Part shown: one piece after another, positions 23,636 through 34,823 of the stretch
Numbering within the stretch: position 1 is the stretch's first letter
Layout: each line of letters begins with the position of its first letter
Notes under the pieces: generated by a model
Database searches by the model: none
What the model saw: only the letters and a program-made list of their open reading frames with translations
Told to the model about the DNA's origin: nothing
Origin: Ehretia macrophylla
Taxonomy: Eukaryota; Streptophyta; Magnoliopsida; Boraginales; Ehretiaceae
Reading direction: 5' to 3'
DNA length: 64,000 bases
Assembly (NCBI GenBank): GCA_037974665.1
Contig: CM075765.1
Location: forward strand, 56,677,747-56,741,746
Made by a program: the position numbers and the translations under genes

Positions 23636-24412
23636 ATGCCGCCACGTCGTGGTACTCAAGGTATAGGATCGGATGAAGAGGCAGCAGAACAGGGTCAGCA
23701 GCCGTTGCCTGAGCAGTTTATGGCTACCATGACTACTGCAGTAGACCGGATCACACAGGTACTACATGAGCAGAGACAAGACAGGAATAATCCCCAGGGT
23801 AATCAAGCTAATCCTGGTGGACAGGGGTACAGAGTTGAGAATAACCAGCTAGAGAAATTTCTGAGGCACGAGCCGGGAAAGTTCTTCGGAGAGCCTGATG
23901 ATGAGGCGGCCGAGAGATGGATTAATCGAGTTGAGAAGATTTTCACCGCTTTGAGGTATACTGATGAGGCAAGAATAGATTATGCATCATTTTTATTTGA
24001 GGGTGATGCAGAGCAGTGGTGGAATACTGTTAGGTTGAGGTGGGATTGTGAGGATGTTCCACATTTATGGGATGATTTTGTAAGTGAGTTCCGGGACAAA
24101 TATATTCCCGAGATGGCTATGGAGAGGAGGGAAGATGAGTTTGTGGCCCTGAAGCAGGGAAATATGACTGTTGCACAGTACGAGGCTAGGTTTGTTAGCC
24201 TGTCGAGGTATATGCCCGAGTTGGTACGGCCGGCTAGGAGGATGATACATAGGTTTGTCCGTGGGCTGAGAATGGACATACAGTTGCATTTGACTGGGCA
24301 GACCTACACTACTTTTCCCGAGGCATTTCAGGCAGCCTCGAAGTTTGAGAAACGGAAGGCTGAGATGTTAGCTGAGAGCAAACAGCCGAGTAAGAAGCAG
24401 TATTTGGGCTAG
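23636..24412 (+). pseudogene. C-1 Gag, N-terminal part
   Basis: The ATG at 23636 opens MPPRRGTQG, a basic leader, then an acidic Gln-rich stretch, then a Retrotrans_gag capsid core at about residues 75-230. Core words are FLRHEPGKFFGEPDDEAAER, EGDAEQWWNTVRL, FRDKYIPEMAMERREDEF, MTVAQYEARFVSLS, RFVRGLRMDIQ and EAFQAASKFEKRKAE. A TAG at 24410 ends the frame, but the same frame continues at once into the Gln-rich linker and zinc knuckles, so this is a nonsense mutation and not the natural end. Gag forms the virus-like particle in the cytoplasm. The start is supported by the leader and by the matching A-1 arrangement. Confidence 0.9.
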
Positions 24413-25477
24413 AGCAGCCAGAGTCAGCCGAGGCAATATCAGGCTTCTGCACAGGTTCCTCAGCAGCGTCCGTATCAGCCACAGCAGCAGATTCAGGCTA
24501 GGCTAGCTGTGACTAGACCTCAGCAGGGAGCTACAGTTCCTACCCCTGCTAGAGCCCCAGCACCTACAGGAAACACTGCGGTTAGGCAAAATCAGCTGTG
24601 TAATTATTGTAATCGACCAGGGCATATTGAGGCTAACTGCTGGAGGAAGAGTGGAAAATGTACGGGTTGTGGCGGTGATGATCATAGGGTGAGAGATTGC
24701 CCTAAATATAATAATGTTCAAGGTCGTGGTGGAGGCCAAGGTGTTCAGAATAGGGCAGCAGGTGCACGTCCAGCACAGAGAGTTCAGGCTAGAGTCTTTG
24801 CACTAGATGCAGAGGAGCTGCCCGATAATACAGCTATAGTGGAAGGTACCTTTCTTCTCAATACTCAGCCAGTTAAAGTTTTGATTGATCCCGGAGCTAC
24901 ACATTCGTTTATAACTCCTGCATGTGCACGATCTGTGAATGTTTGCATTGATAAATTGCCTCATGAAGTTGAAGTTAGTACTCCTTTGGGTGCAAAATTT
25001 GTTACTGAGTCTATTTGCAAATCTTGTGATATATGTATTGAGAACCGTAAATTTCCTGCTGATTTAATTATATTACCATTCCGTGACTTTGAAATCATTT
25101 TGGGAATGGACTGGTTGGGAAAGTATTATGCTCAGTTGGATTGTAGAACAAAGGTCGTTTATCTTAAGGTTCCTGACCTACCGGTACTAGAGATTGTTGG
25201 GAACTACAGGGCTGCCCGCATTCCACTTTCATCAGCGATCAAGACTTCTAAGTTGTTGAATAGGGGTTGTGAAGCTTACTTAGCCTATTTGATCAATCAG
25301 CCTGCTGATAAGTTGAGTCTGAATGAGGTTCCGACTGTTAGAGACTTCCCTAGTGTATTTCCCGAGGAATTACCGGGTTTACCACCGGATAGGGAGATTG
25401 AGTTCGTGATTGATCTTGTGCCAGGCACTGTGCCAATTTGTAGGAGTCCTTATAGAATGGCATCGGCTAAACTTTAG
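24413..25477 (+). pseudogene. C-1 Gag zinc knuckles and protease
   Basis: The same frame as the Gag start. A Gln/Pro-rich linker leads to two CCHC knuckles, CNYCNRPGHIEANC and CTGCGGDDHRVRDC, for RNA binding. The retropepsin has active-site box VLIDPGATHSF (Asp and Gly kept; Pro where Ser is usual) and FEIILGMDWLGKY. The linker reads PADKLSLNEVPTVRDFPSVF, followed by the RT lead-in EFVIDLVPGTVPICRSPYRMA. A TAG at 25475 interrupts. The in-frame ATG at 24509 lies inside the linker and is not a true start. The protease would cut the polyprotein; whether the Pro substitution is tolerated is unclear. Confidence 0.9.
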
Positions 25478-26242
25478 GAGTTAAAAATTCAGCTTCAGAA
25501 CTTGCTTGAGAAAGGGTTTATACAACCTAGTTCTTCGCCGTGGGGCGCACCTGTGTTGTTTGTAAGAAAGAAAGATGGCACGCTACGGTTATGTATTGAT
25601 TACAGGGGACTTAATCAAGTCACGATTAAGAACAAATAACCCTTGCCGTTGATTGAAGAATTGTTTGACCAGTTGCAGGGTGCGAGTGTTTACTCCAAAT
25701 TTGACTTGAGGCATGGTTACTATCAACTTAGAATTCGGAGTGATGATATACCGAAGACGGCATTCAGGACTAGAGATGACCACTATGAGTTTGTTGTGTT
25801 GCCATTTGGATTGGCGAATGCACCAACCGCATTCATGGACTTGATGCAGAGAGTTTTTCGGCCTTACCTTGATCAGTTTGTCGTGATCTTTATTGACGAC
25901 ATTTTAGTGTATTCGAAGAACGAGGCTGAACATGAGCAACACTTGAGGATTGTGCTACAGACTTTGCAGGAAAACAAGCTTTTTGCTAAATTCAGCAAGT
26001 GTGAGTTCTGGTTGAACCAGATATCTTTTCTAGGCCATATCATTTCAGATCGAGGAATTTCAGTGGACCCAGCTAAGATTGAAGTTGTTTCATCTTGGAA
26101 GAGACCTGAGACGGTGTCAGAGATTCGGAGTTTTCTTGGATTGGCAGGTTACTACCGGAGATTTGTTAAAGACTTTTATAAAATTTCTGGACCTTTGTGC
26201 CAGTTGACTCGGAAGAAAGTTGCTTACAACTGGGATGCCTAA
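25478..26242 (+). pseudogene. C-1 reverse transcriptase
   Basis: RT in the same frame: [33 protein letters not shown], then a TAA at 25637 inside the NKYPLP-type motif, then [32 protein letters not shown] and the catalytic FIDDILVYS box. The thumb/connection reads [17 protein letters not shown] second TAA at 26240 follows WDA. Catalytic aspartates (DLRHGYY region and FIDD) are retained. It copies RNA to cDNA within the particle. Apart from the two stops there is no indel. Confidence 0.92.
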
Positions 26243-28252
26243 TGTGAATCTAGTTTCCAAGAATTGAAGAAGAGACTAACTACAGCTCCTATACTAGCTT
26301 TACCTGAGGGAACAGACAACTTCGTTGTCTACAGTGATGCATCTAAAGAAGGATTGGGCTGTGTCTTAATGCAGAATGGTAAGGTGATTGCCTATGCTTC
26401 TAGGAAATTGAAACCTTATGAAGTCAATTACCCTACACATGATCTTGAGTTAGCTGCAGTTGTGTTTGCATTGAAGAAGTGGCGTCATTACTTGTGGGGT
26501 TGCATATTTGAAATATTTACTGACCACAAGAGTCTCAAGTATTTGTTTTCACAGAAGGATCTAAATATGAGGCAGCGGAGATGGCTAGAGCTATTGGGTG
26601 GTTATAACTGTTCTATTAACTATGTGCCAGGTAAGGCAAATGTTGTTGCTGATGCTTTGAGCCGAAAGGCTACTGTTGCAAGCTTGATTATCAAGGATTG
26701 GGAGACTTTGGAAGAAATTTGTTCATGGAAACCAGAAGCTACTGAGGTAGGGATTCGGTTTGCTAGTTTACAGATTCAGTCAGGATTGCTAGCACAGATC
26801 AGAGAGGCTCAGAAGACTGATCCTCACATCTTGAAGATCCAAGAGAAAGCTAAAGGGGGAGAGTCGGAGTTTAAATTACATGCAGATGGCATTTTCAGAT
26901 TCAGGGATAGAGTATGTGTTCCTGATGATCCGACTTTGAAGAATGAGATCCTGTCCGAGGCACATAATTCGAGGTATACGATTCACCCGGGCAGTACAAA
27001 AATGTATAGAGATTTGAAGCAACACTTCTGGTGGAACAATATGAAGAGGGAGATTGCTGGGTATGTATCCAAATGTTTGACTTGTCAGAGGGTTAAAGTT
27101 GAGCATCAGAGGCCAGCCGGACTTCTACAGCCATTGTCGATTCCGCAATGGAAGTGGGTACATATTACAATGGACCTTGTGACTGATCTTCCTAGATCTC
27201 CGAGAGGATGTGATTCTGTTTGGGTTGTTGTGGACCGCTTGACTAAAGTTACACATTTTATTCCCGTGAACAAACAGGATAGCCTTGATAAGTTAGCTGA
27301 ACTTTATGTTGCTAATATTGTGAGATTGCATGGTGTGCCACAGAGTATAGTGTCAGATAGGGAGCCCAGATGCAGACCTCCTTTTTGGAAGAAGTTGCAA
27401 GAGGCCATGGGAACTAAGTTGAGCTTCAGTACTGCATATCATCGGCAAACTGATGGCCAGTCTGAGAGAACCATTAGGATCTTGGAAGACATGCTTCGGG
27501 CATGTGTGCTTGACTTTGGGAAGAATTGGGAGAAGTTTTTGCCTTTAGCGGAGTTCGCCTACAACAATAGTTATCAATCTACTATAGGTATGGCTCCCTA
27601 CGAGGCGTTGTATGGTCGTAAATGCAGATCCCCATTATATTGGGAAGAGGTTGGAGAGATGAGAACAGTTGATCCGACTGTGTTACCTGAGATGATTAAG
27701 ATGGTAGATAATGTTCACCTTATTCGCCAGCGTATGCTTACAGCTCAGAGTCGTCAGAAGAGTTATGCAGATAAGCACCGTCGGGATCTTAAGTTTGATT
27801 TGGGAGATTGGGTGTTTCTTAAGATTTCTCCACGGAAGGGATTGATTCGGCACGGTAAGAGCGGGAAGCTTAGTCCCAGGTATATGGGTCCGTATGAGAT
27901 CACCGAAAAGGTAGGTCCTTTGGCTTATCGATTAGCTTTGCCTCCGAGCTTGTCGAGACTGCACGATGTGTTCCACGTGTCTATGTTAAAGAAGTACCAT
28001 CCAGACCCTTTGCATGTACTTGAACCAGAGCCTTTGCAGATTGAAGAGAAGTTTTCTTATGAAGAGAAACCGATTCGAATTGTGGATCAAAAAATTCAAG
28101 AGCTTCGCAGGAAGAGTATTCCGTTAGTAAAGGTTCTGTGGAATCATCATGGGTTTGAGGAAGCAACTTGGGAAAGAGAGGACCAGGTTCGGGATCAGTA
28201 TCCGGAGTTGTTTGTTAACCAGGTAAGAATTGCGTGGGCGCAATTGTTTTAA
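26243..28252 (+). pseudogene. C-1 RNase H, integrase and chromodomain
   Basis: About 662 open codons with no stop. RNase H keeps its four acidic residues ([38 protein letters not shown]). The integrase zinc module is complete ([12 protein letters not shown] ... CLTCQRVK). The core shows [25 protein letters not shown] and GQSERTIR for the D,D,E residues, with YHRQTDGQ where YHPQTDGQ is usual and an odd CRPPFW after the second Asp. GPY motif [10 protein letters not shown] and HDVFHVSML follow. The chromodomain lies at about 28070-28210 (PIRIVDQK ... [18 protein letters not shown]). The natural stop is TAA at 28250, overlapping the polypurine tract. Without its upstream segments it cannot be expressed normally. 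Confidence 0.93.
28228..28245 (+). other. Hairpin upstream of C-1 polypurine tract
   Basis: AATTGCG, loop TGGG, CGCAATT forms a perfect 7-bp inverted repeat five bases before the polypurine tract, separated by a T-run. The same arms occur at 40362-40379 (B-2) and 63564-63581 (A-3), and a variant stem at 11002-11019 (A-1). The function is unknown. Confidence 0.6.
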
Positions 28253-28263
28253 GGGGGAGAGGG
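28251..28263 (+). other. C-1 polypurine tract
   Basis: AAGGGGGAGAGGG directly precedes the 3' LTR TGTAATACCC and follows a T-run (GTTTT). It is the plus-strand primer and overlaps the gag-pol stop codon. Confidence 0.88.
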
Positions 28264-30549
28264 TGTAATACCCGCGTCCGGAATATGAATTTTCTTTGTT
28301 TATTATTTTGAAAATTTTATTTCCTTAAATTCTTTGTGAATTAATTGTTACATTCTCGCCGACGCAACGTGCATTGCATTTAAGGAGCGATAGCTAGATA
28401 ACGATTTCTAGTCCTCAACAAATAGTGAAACTAGTATTTAGATGACTTAAATTTTATATTTTAAATGTTGCTAGCTTTAATTGAACTTACCTTAGCTGAA
28501 ACGGCTTTAAAACGCTCAAAATATGGGCCTTTGACCAAGTTATTTTTAAGTTGTTGACCTTGACCTTTGACCTTTGACCATTTGTTACTTAAATAAGCTA
28601 AAACTAAGCAAAATAAAAAAAAAAGACAGCAGCAAAACAGCAGCAGGCCGTGAGCTTCCATAGAGAAAAAAAAAAAAACCTTTCACCTACCAAACGATCA
28701 ATCTTCGCGTGTGCTCGTGCGGGGTGATTTCCGAGGCAACCAACGTTGTTTTCCTAGCGACTAGGAGTACCTAAGGTGAGGGAAGCATGTTATTTGCGCA
28801 TTTATACGTTGTGTATGTTAACTTTGTCAATTTTTAGATTTATCCGTAGATCGTTATTTAAAGCGATTTGATGCTTCTAGAATGTTCCTTAGCATTTGTA
28901 GAACATGTATTTATAGCTTTGTAACATTTTCTGCGGTTAAATGTTGTGATTGCAACTTGAATTGTGAAATGAATAGTGTTTCGTGAATAGTAAAACCTTG
29001 AAACGTTGAAATTGCGCTGTTATGCTTTCCGTTGATGTAGAAACGTGCTAGGTATGCTAGAATGCTAAATTGTGTGGTTTATTTGGGTTGCGTAGAGGAA
29101 AAAATGAGAATTAAGCCTTTGGGAAAGTCGGGGTTGTTTAGGTCAACTTTGGCATTTTCTCGTTTTGCGTGTTGGCATTGCTTCGGGAAGCCATGGAAGC
29201 ACTTTTGGTGCGATTATGGTATTGGTTGGGTGTTTGGTTGATGTAGTTGTAGTTCAAACAAGAAAGGGAGAAATCGGGGCTTTGCGCGAGTTTTAGGGTA
29301 AAGTAAGATTTCGGGGTCTTTAGACGTGCCTTATGGTGACCTAGGAGGGTTGGCGAAGTCGGTTTCCAGAACCCGAGGCTCGTTTGGAAATGGTAGTGTT
29401 TTGATAGTTGGGGCCGATATGTTGTTTTGTGTGTTTTCTTGTCTTTATGCTTATAGAATGCTTAGGATTACTTGAATTACTTGTTTGAGTTGTTTTGGAT
29501 TGAATTGCTTATCAAATTGCTGCTATCGCGTGCGAGAGTAACCTACTTTGTTATTCTCCCACGTGTGGCTTTATCGCTTGTTTATCGCCTTGTATCGAGT
29601 CTTGCATTGCATAGTGTCTCGCGCGTGAGTGATGGGCCTCTCTGGGTAGCCTTGGGTTGCCAGTGTTGGTTGCTCTAGCTCCGCTGCTATTCCCTTTCTC
29701 GCTTGGGTTGCCTCCCAGGGAGATTTGGGTCGTAGAATTGATGGATACTTCCGGGGTATTCCAAACTGGTATTATAAGGTGGTTTGGGCCGGCGCGTCGT
29801 CATCGAATTCGTGTTTGAAAGTTGCTCGTGAAAAGAGTATCGTATCCTTTGAATGAGTGTTTGCAGCTTTAAATACTTGCCTTGCTTTATTGTTGGCTTT
29901 GGTTGTATCTTTATATGATTTGTATGTATTGCGTGGCTAATTGCATTGCATACTCCTCTCATCTCCGTCCTTGAGACCAATTGCCCTCGCTGAGCAATAG
30001 TTTTTGCTCATTCCTCTCTATACTACGTTTTTACAGGAGTAGTTGAGGCAGACCCTTTCGAGGTAATTGTGGAGGAGGAGCAGGTGGAGGTGTTTCCGTG
30101 ATAGCACTTCTCTGCTTTGCTGGTGGTTGGTTACCAGTTTTGTGCAAACCTTGTTTGTTATGTATATTGCGTGAAGGACGCTTAATTTTGAGGCTTGTAG
30201 CCTTGTATGTATTTTCCTATTTTGAGACCTTTAATGGTCTTTTGTTGTAATGGATTAAAGTTTGTAATGTTGTAACTTGTACTCTGATGACTAGTGAAGA
30301 AATGCATGCTAATGGCTAATGGTTTAGTGGCATAAGTACTTGTGTAGTATGCATAGCATTTTTGGTTTGGAAAGTTGGATAATAAGGAATGTATATTTTA
30401 TAGAAAGTTGGCTTGTTTTGACTATTTTATGGCTTTCGCAAGTATTATATTGTTTTTAGGGTTTTCGGATCGTCCGCGGTACAGAGGAGACTCCGTCCGT
30501 TTGTCGGGTCCGGGCTTGGCCTTTTGCGGGGTCGGGTCGGGGCGTGACA
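28264..30549 (+). repeat. C-1 3' LTR
   Basis: A 2286-bp LTR from TGTAATACCCGCGTCC to GGTCGGGGCGTGACA, followed by the target duplication GATTT. It is uninterrupted and so gives the reference for where the D element entered the 5' copy. It contains the TTGACC cluster (28531-28580), CCTACTTTGTTATTCTCC (29542-29559) and a GC-rich island at about 29620-29790. No gene is inside. Confidence 0.93.
28531..28595 (+). promoter_or_regulatory. TTGAC cluster in C-1 3' LTR
   Basis: TTGAC occurs five times (near 28531, 28554, 28560, 28567, 28574), then CTTAAATAAGC. It matches the 5' LTR cluster at 18810-18877. In the 3' LTR it could drive read-out transcription into the flanking DNA; this is inference. Confidence 0.42.
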
Positions 30550-31610
30550 GATTTGTATTGTTGTGCTATCGCTCGTATATTGCTTGTATCGTGTCTTGCA
30601 TTGCATAGTGTCAGGCGCGTGAGTGATGGGCCGCTCTGGGTAGTCTCAGGCTGCCAGTGTTGGTTGCTCTAGCTCCGTGTCCTATTCCCTTTTCTCTCTT
30701 GGGTTGCCTTCCAAGGAGATTTGGGTCGTAGAATTGATAGATACTTCCGGGGTATTCTAAACTGAAGTTATAAGGTGGGTGAGTCGGCACGTCATCGTTA
30801 AAGTCATCGGGATCGTGATCGGTACATTACTCGCTCGAGTGAACCATAGCCTTCAAAGTGTGGTATAGCTTTGATTGGTTGTGTTAATGCTTTCTTTAAT
30901 TGTTTATTGTATTGTTGATTATATTGAATGCCTTTTTATTGATTGTATTGCTTAGCTGTACCTATTTGCATTGCACAAACTTCTTTCTCTCCACCTCGAT
31001 ATTTGTCTCACCCTCACTGAGTATACGTGTTGTGTATACTCACTCCTCACCATCATATTTCAGGAAATGCCATGTTAGCTGGAAAGTTCGTGATTATGTG
31101 AAAGTTCGTGCTTGAAGAGTTGTCTTGCGTGCCTATGTGGCTTGAGTTGTCGAAGTGGCAAAGATGTAAGCTTTCATGTATTGTATGTATTTAATATTAA
31201 AAGAATGTAATTTAAGTTTTACTAGGTTATTGAAGAGATTTGAAAAGCTAGCTTATGTATTTAGTTAGTATAGTTTAACTTCAATGAATGTTTGTAATGT
31301 CCAAAGGAAAAAAGTTAGAAAGGTTTGATAGTCTAACTTATGCAATAGCTTAGTATAGTTTAATTGCTAAGCATGAATATATATTTGCTCGTGATTGCTT
31401 GTTGTGAACCAAGGCTTGGATGGCCTTGAGGTGGTGGAATGTTTGGACATGGTATTGGTCCACTTATATGTTGTCGCATGTTTGTTTTTTTTGCCTAGAA
31501 ACAGGGGAGACTCTGTCCGTTTTCCCTATAAATTATGCTCGGGTTTAGAATTGGTTGCGAATAGATTGATTGATAGAACTCCCGGCCTGGAGAGGGATCG
31601 GGGTGTCACA
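30550..31610 (+). repeat. B-1 solo LTR, right part
   Basis: It starts with the second copy of GATTT and continues the B-family LTR to AGAGGGATCGGGGTGTCACA. It aligns with the 3' halves of the B-2 LTRs (for example CCTCACTGAGTATACGTGTTGTG). No primer site follows, so it is not a 5' LTR of a full element. The ORFs at 30900 and 31395 are not conserved proteins. Confidence 0.87.
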
Positions 31611-33077
31611 CATCAATCATCAATTAATAATCAATCAATAATCATATTATCATCATAATAACATCAATAATCAATTTAACAACAAATAACTAAGTTAGAT
31701 GACAAAGTAGGCCATCCAACAGAACATGCATTAAACACACAATCAAACCCTAGGTTACCCATCATCATCTCACAATTCAATCACTCAAACCGCACCCAAT
31801 CAACTAAAGGCATAATTTAACATTTTAAAGAAAGACAACCTAAACTTCAAATATTCATAACCTACATTCTACTAGTCCAAACCACTCCAAATCAGTCTGT
31901 ATCACTCACGCAATCAATCAACAACATTAGGCCCTCGGAAACCAACCAAAATACATCCAAATCATGCCCAATAATCCTAAAACCCTAGTGCGTCATGGCT
32001 GAACTTTCCGGACTTTAGCACCGATCTCGCAATCGAAAATTCGGCATTACAACGGCGCTACCATGTAATTAACAAACTTTTATAAATCGACGGCAATCGA
32101 TTTCAACCAACACAACTCAAAATATTCAACATTTAGTAAATTAATCAACTTTAAATACCCGAAAATAAATAATTATACTACAACAGTTCAAATCTCGTAA
32201 CATTACATATAAATGATCCCTAGCATGCATGGAGCACTAATCTAACTTCAAATTAACATTCTAACGGCTCAATAATTATTTATACGCATAAACACAAAAT
32301 ATGAGTTTTGATATCTAGAATTTTTCTCTCACCTTTGATGCGATATAAGCCTAGAAATGTGCTCAATGGATGCTCAAAAGGTGGAATCAAGCTTTGGTTG
32401 ATGGAAATTGGCCTTTGATTGCAACTTTTAATGAAAAATGCCTTTGAAAAAGTTGAAGAAAAAGCTTAGTTTTCCTCCTATGGAGCTCTCGGCCCTTTGT
32501 GTGTGTTGAGGAGTGTGTTTTGTGTTGTGTTTAGTGTGTGTTGGTGATATATGCATAAAGGTCAACATTTTAATGAAAGTCAAAGTTGAGAACTTAGGTA
32601 TTTTTGTGTTTTCTTGTCTTTTAAATGCATTTTAGCTATCTCTTTGCTCAAAACAAATATGCAACTCCTATGATAGTTCAAGTAGGTTATTTTTAGGTGA
32701 CAAAAATTTTTACAATCAAACAATTTCACCCGAGTCAGCTTAAAATTCGATTTTCACAAAAGTCGGTGTAAAAACCCTAATAAATTCCTAAGCGAACTAG
32801 GTCTATTAATGTCCGAGGACTAGGTCTAGAAGGGTTAAAAAGACTAGTTTCAAAATTTTAGTGGACGTGTTTCAAAAATACTATTCACTAAAAGTCGACG
32901 ATAAAATTTCTGACTCCGTTTTTTATGAAAATTTCATGAATGCATAATTAGCATGTTCTAGGAGTATTAATATCAAAATTACCACATTCTAAGTCATATA
33001 GCACATAGACAGGTCAATTCACACAAAACGAGAATAAACACGCAAAATGAGACAGGATAGAAAAGTAGGGTTTCACA
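31611..33077 (-). repeat. A-1 5' LTR, outer part
   Basis: It resumes CATCAATCATC and matches the left A-1 LTR to GTAGGGTTTCACA at 33077 (minus-strand TGTGAAACCC). The next five bases, GGTTA, pair with AGTTA at 8521-8525 as target duplication. One internal deletion relative to the left LTR is visible near 32790-32810, where the block carrying TTTTAAAACCG is shortened. Confidence 0.9.
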
Positions 33078-34823
33078 GGTTAAGCTCCGTCTCAAAACTT
33101 TGTAGGGTTAGGAGTAAAGCATCTCGAGGTTGACGCATCTCGTTGAGCGTAGAGAACCATTGGCAACCCCAATTTTTTTCTTTGGAGCCGTTTCTTTTCC
33201 CGTCCCCCCGCCCCGACATAGCACTTCGCTTTTGGTTCTTCGGAAGAATCAACTTACGTCTCCCTTCTTCATTGATCTGGGGGAAAAGGAACTGTCTACC
33301 AGTTGGGAAGCAAGACCTCAAATAAGTGGCTTGATGAGGATAACTAAGCTGACACGCCGGAGTTGACTGCTGGTCCAACAGGATAGTGCCTTACCGCACC
33401 GTAGACGGGCACACAGTAGCATTCGTGGTAGTACTTCAGGATTCTAATGTACTGCATCCAAGATCAGAACGAGCTTGCCTGCGGACCACTGCTATCCTAT
33501 TCTTGAGTGAGCTAGAGTGCAGCCATCTTATCCCTTGAACTAGCTAGAAGCTATCGCTTCGACTCAAAGCTCTAAAAGAAAAAGATCAGGAAACACGGTG
33601 GCATTAGAACCACGGGACCCCTACTAGTAAAGGGAAAACGGAAGTATGCTCCTACGCACCACCTGAAAAAGCTAAGTCCTTTTTTAATAATAATAAGGTG
33701 AGCTTCATAGCTCCAACCTAGTAAAGGGGCTTTGATGTCCTTTGTATAGGTTGGGTTACTGGATAAGGGATCCTCATAGTAGGCTGGACCAACCTCCAGC
33801 CAAGAGAGGGCAGTCTTGAGAAACAACAGTTGGGAAAGCAAGAGAACGCTTCGGCTTTTCGTATCTTCTTCCGGCCCTTAGAGTAGGAGTAGCAAGAGCC
33901 TCGAGAAAGCGAGAATTTTCGAGGACTAACGGTAACTAAGCGCAGTAGAAGATGGAACAACGTATGAGCGTAAGCTATAGAAGGGCAGCGAAGGTCGATC
34001 GACCACTAGTTACAAAGCTCCAATAAGGTATCGAGAGGGCTATCATAGTCAGGTGCGAAGCAATTACCCCAACTCCAATTAGGGAGTAGAGGCGAAAAAT
34101 GGCTTGATGAACCGTTCCCCATTCCTCTCCTTATCGGTTGAGCATCTTTAAACCTCGCACTAGCCCCATTCACTTAATTCTCGTAGAGGCTATAAGTACA
34201 CTGTGCCCCACAACTATGAATAGTACAGTGCGGTGGAAAGACAAGAATGTAGGCCACTTTTTCTAGAACACAGTCCGAGATAACCGTAACCGTGTATATA
34301 TAGAAATATATTTTCGATGCTGTCATTTCGAAATGTCCGCTTCAACCGCTATTTCACCTCCGAAAGAGCAAAGTTGGCTTGATGATTGAAGATAAGGAAG
34401 TGGGAGTAAGAAAACCAATAATATCTTGTTTTTCCTTCTACTTAAGGGGAAAAGAGAAGCGCTTTTGCTATGGAGAAAGCGAACGGTCAACGCGAAGGTT
34501 TCAAGACTTAGTCAAGCATTAGTGAAGCAGGATTCTCATAGCGAGGCGCTTCGAGTTAGCGAAGCATTGTAGTAATGCCGAACCCCTATGTGCTATAATG
34601 CTGAGCCATGGATGCTCCGCCTTATCTATAGAAGCAGTCAACTGAGTTCTGAACAAATTAGCTTCTTGGTAATAGCTCAATCTATAGATAGAAAGCCTTA
34701 TGATGGGAAACTACCACGTTAGGTTTGGAGACATATGGGACCGATTATATAATAGGAGAAGCAGATGCAAGCGTTTTCTTTCAATAGCCGGCCAAATGAC
34801 TACAGGATCATTGGTCTACTCTA
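33078..34823 (+). other. nad7: nad7 intron 4, 3' fragment
   Basis: Mitochondrial-type DNA after A-1. Near its 3' end is a domain V-like hairpin (about 34690-34737: AAGCCTTATGATGGGAAACT then ACCACGTTAGGTTTGGAGAC), ending about 90 nt before exon 5, as in group II introns. With 8474-8525 the intron is about 1.8 kb. Open frames at 33073-33378 and 33572-33960 lie in intron RNA and match nothing recognised. Confidence 0.8.

Larger units (their letters stand above)
18543..30549 (+). mobile_element. C-1: near-complete Tekay-like chromovirus
   Basis: Layout: 5' LTR (18543-23323, with a nested D solo LTR), primer site, gag-pol (23636-28252), polypurine tract, 3' LTR (28264-30549). The 5-bp target duplication GATTT is perfect (18538-18542 and 30550-30554). 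LTR lengths without the nested element are about 2283 and 2286 bp and the two are highly similar. The whole gag-pol is in one frame with only four stop codons and no frameshift, making it the youngest-looking coding element here. It sits inside the B-1 solo LTR. Confidence 0.93.
8526..33077 (-). mobile_element. A-1: Ty3/gypsy chromovirus, decayed, in nad7 intron 4
   Basis: Read on the minus strand the order is 5' LTR (33077-31611 then 16975-16001, split by a nested insertion), primer site, gag, protease, RT, RNase H, integrase, chromodomain, polypurine tract and 3' LTR (10983-8526). Without nested elements it is about 9.9 kb. One gag-pol frame is interrupted by many stops and one frameshift. 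The target duplication is AGTTA/GGTTA. The domain order and C-terminal chromodomain are those of Tekay-type chromoviruses. It is the oldest insertion of the first nest and cannot be active. Confidence 0.9.
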
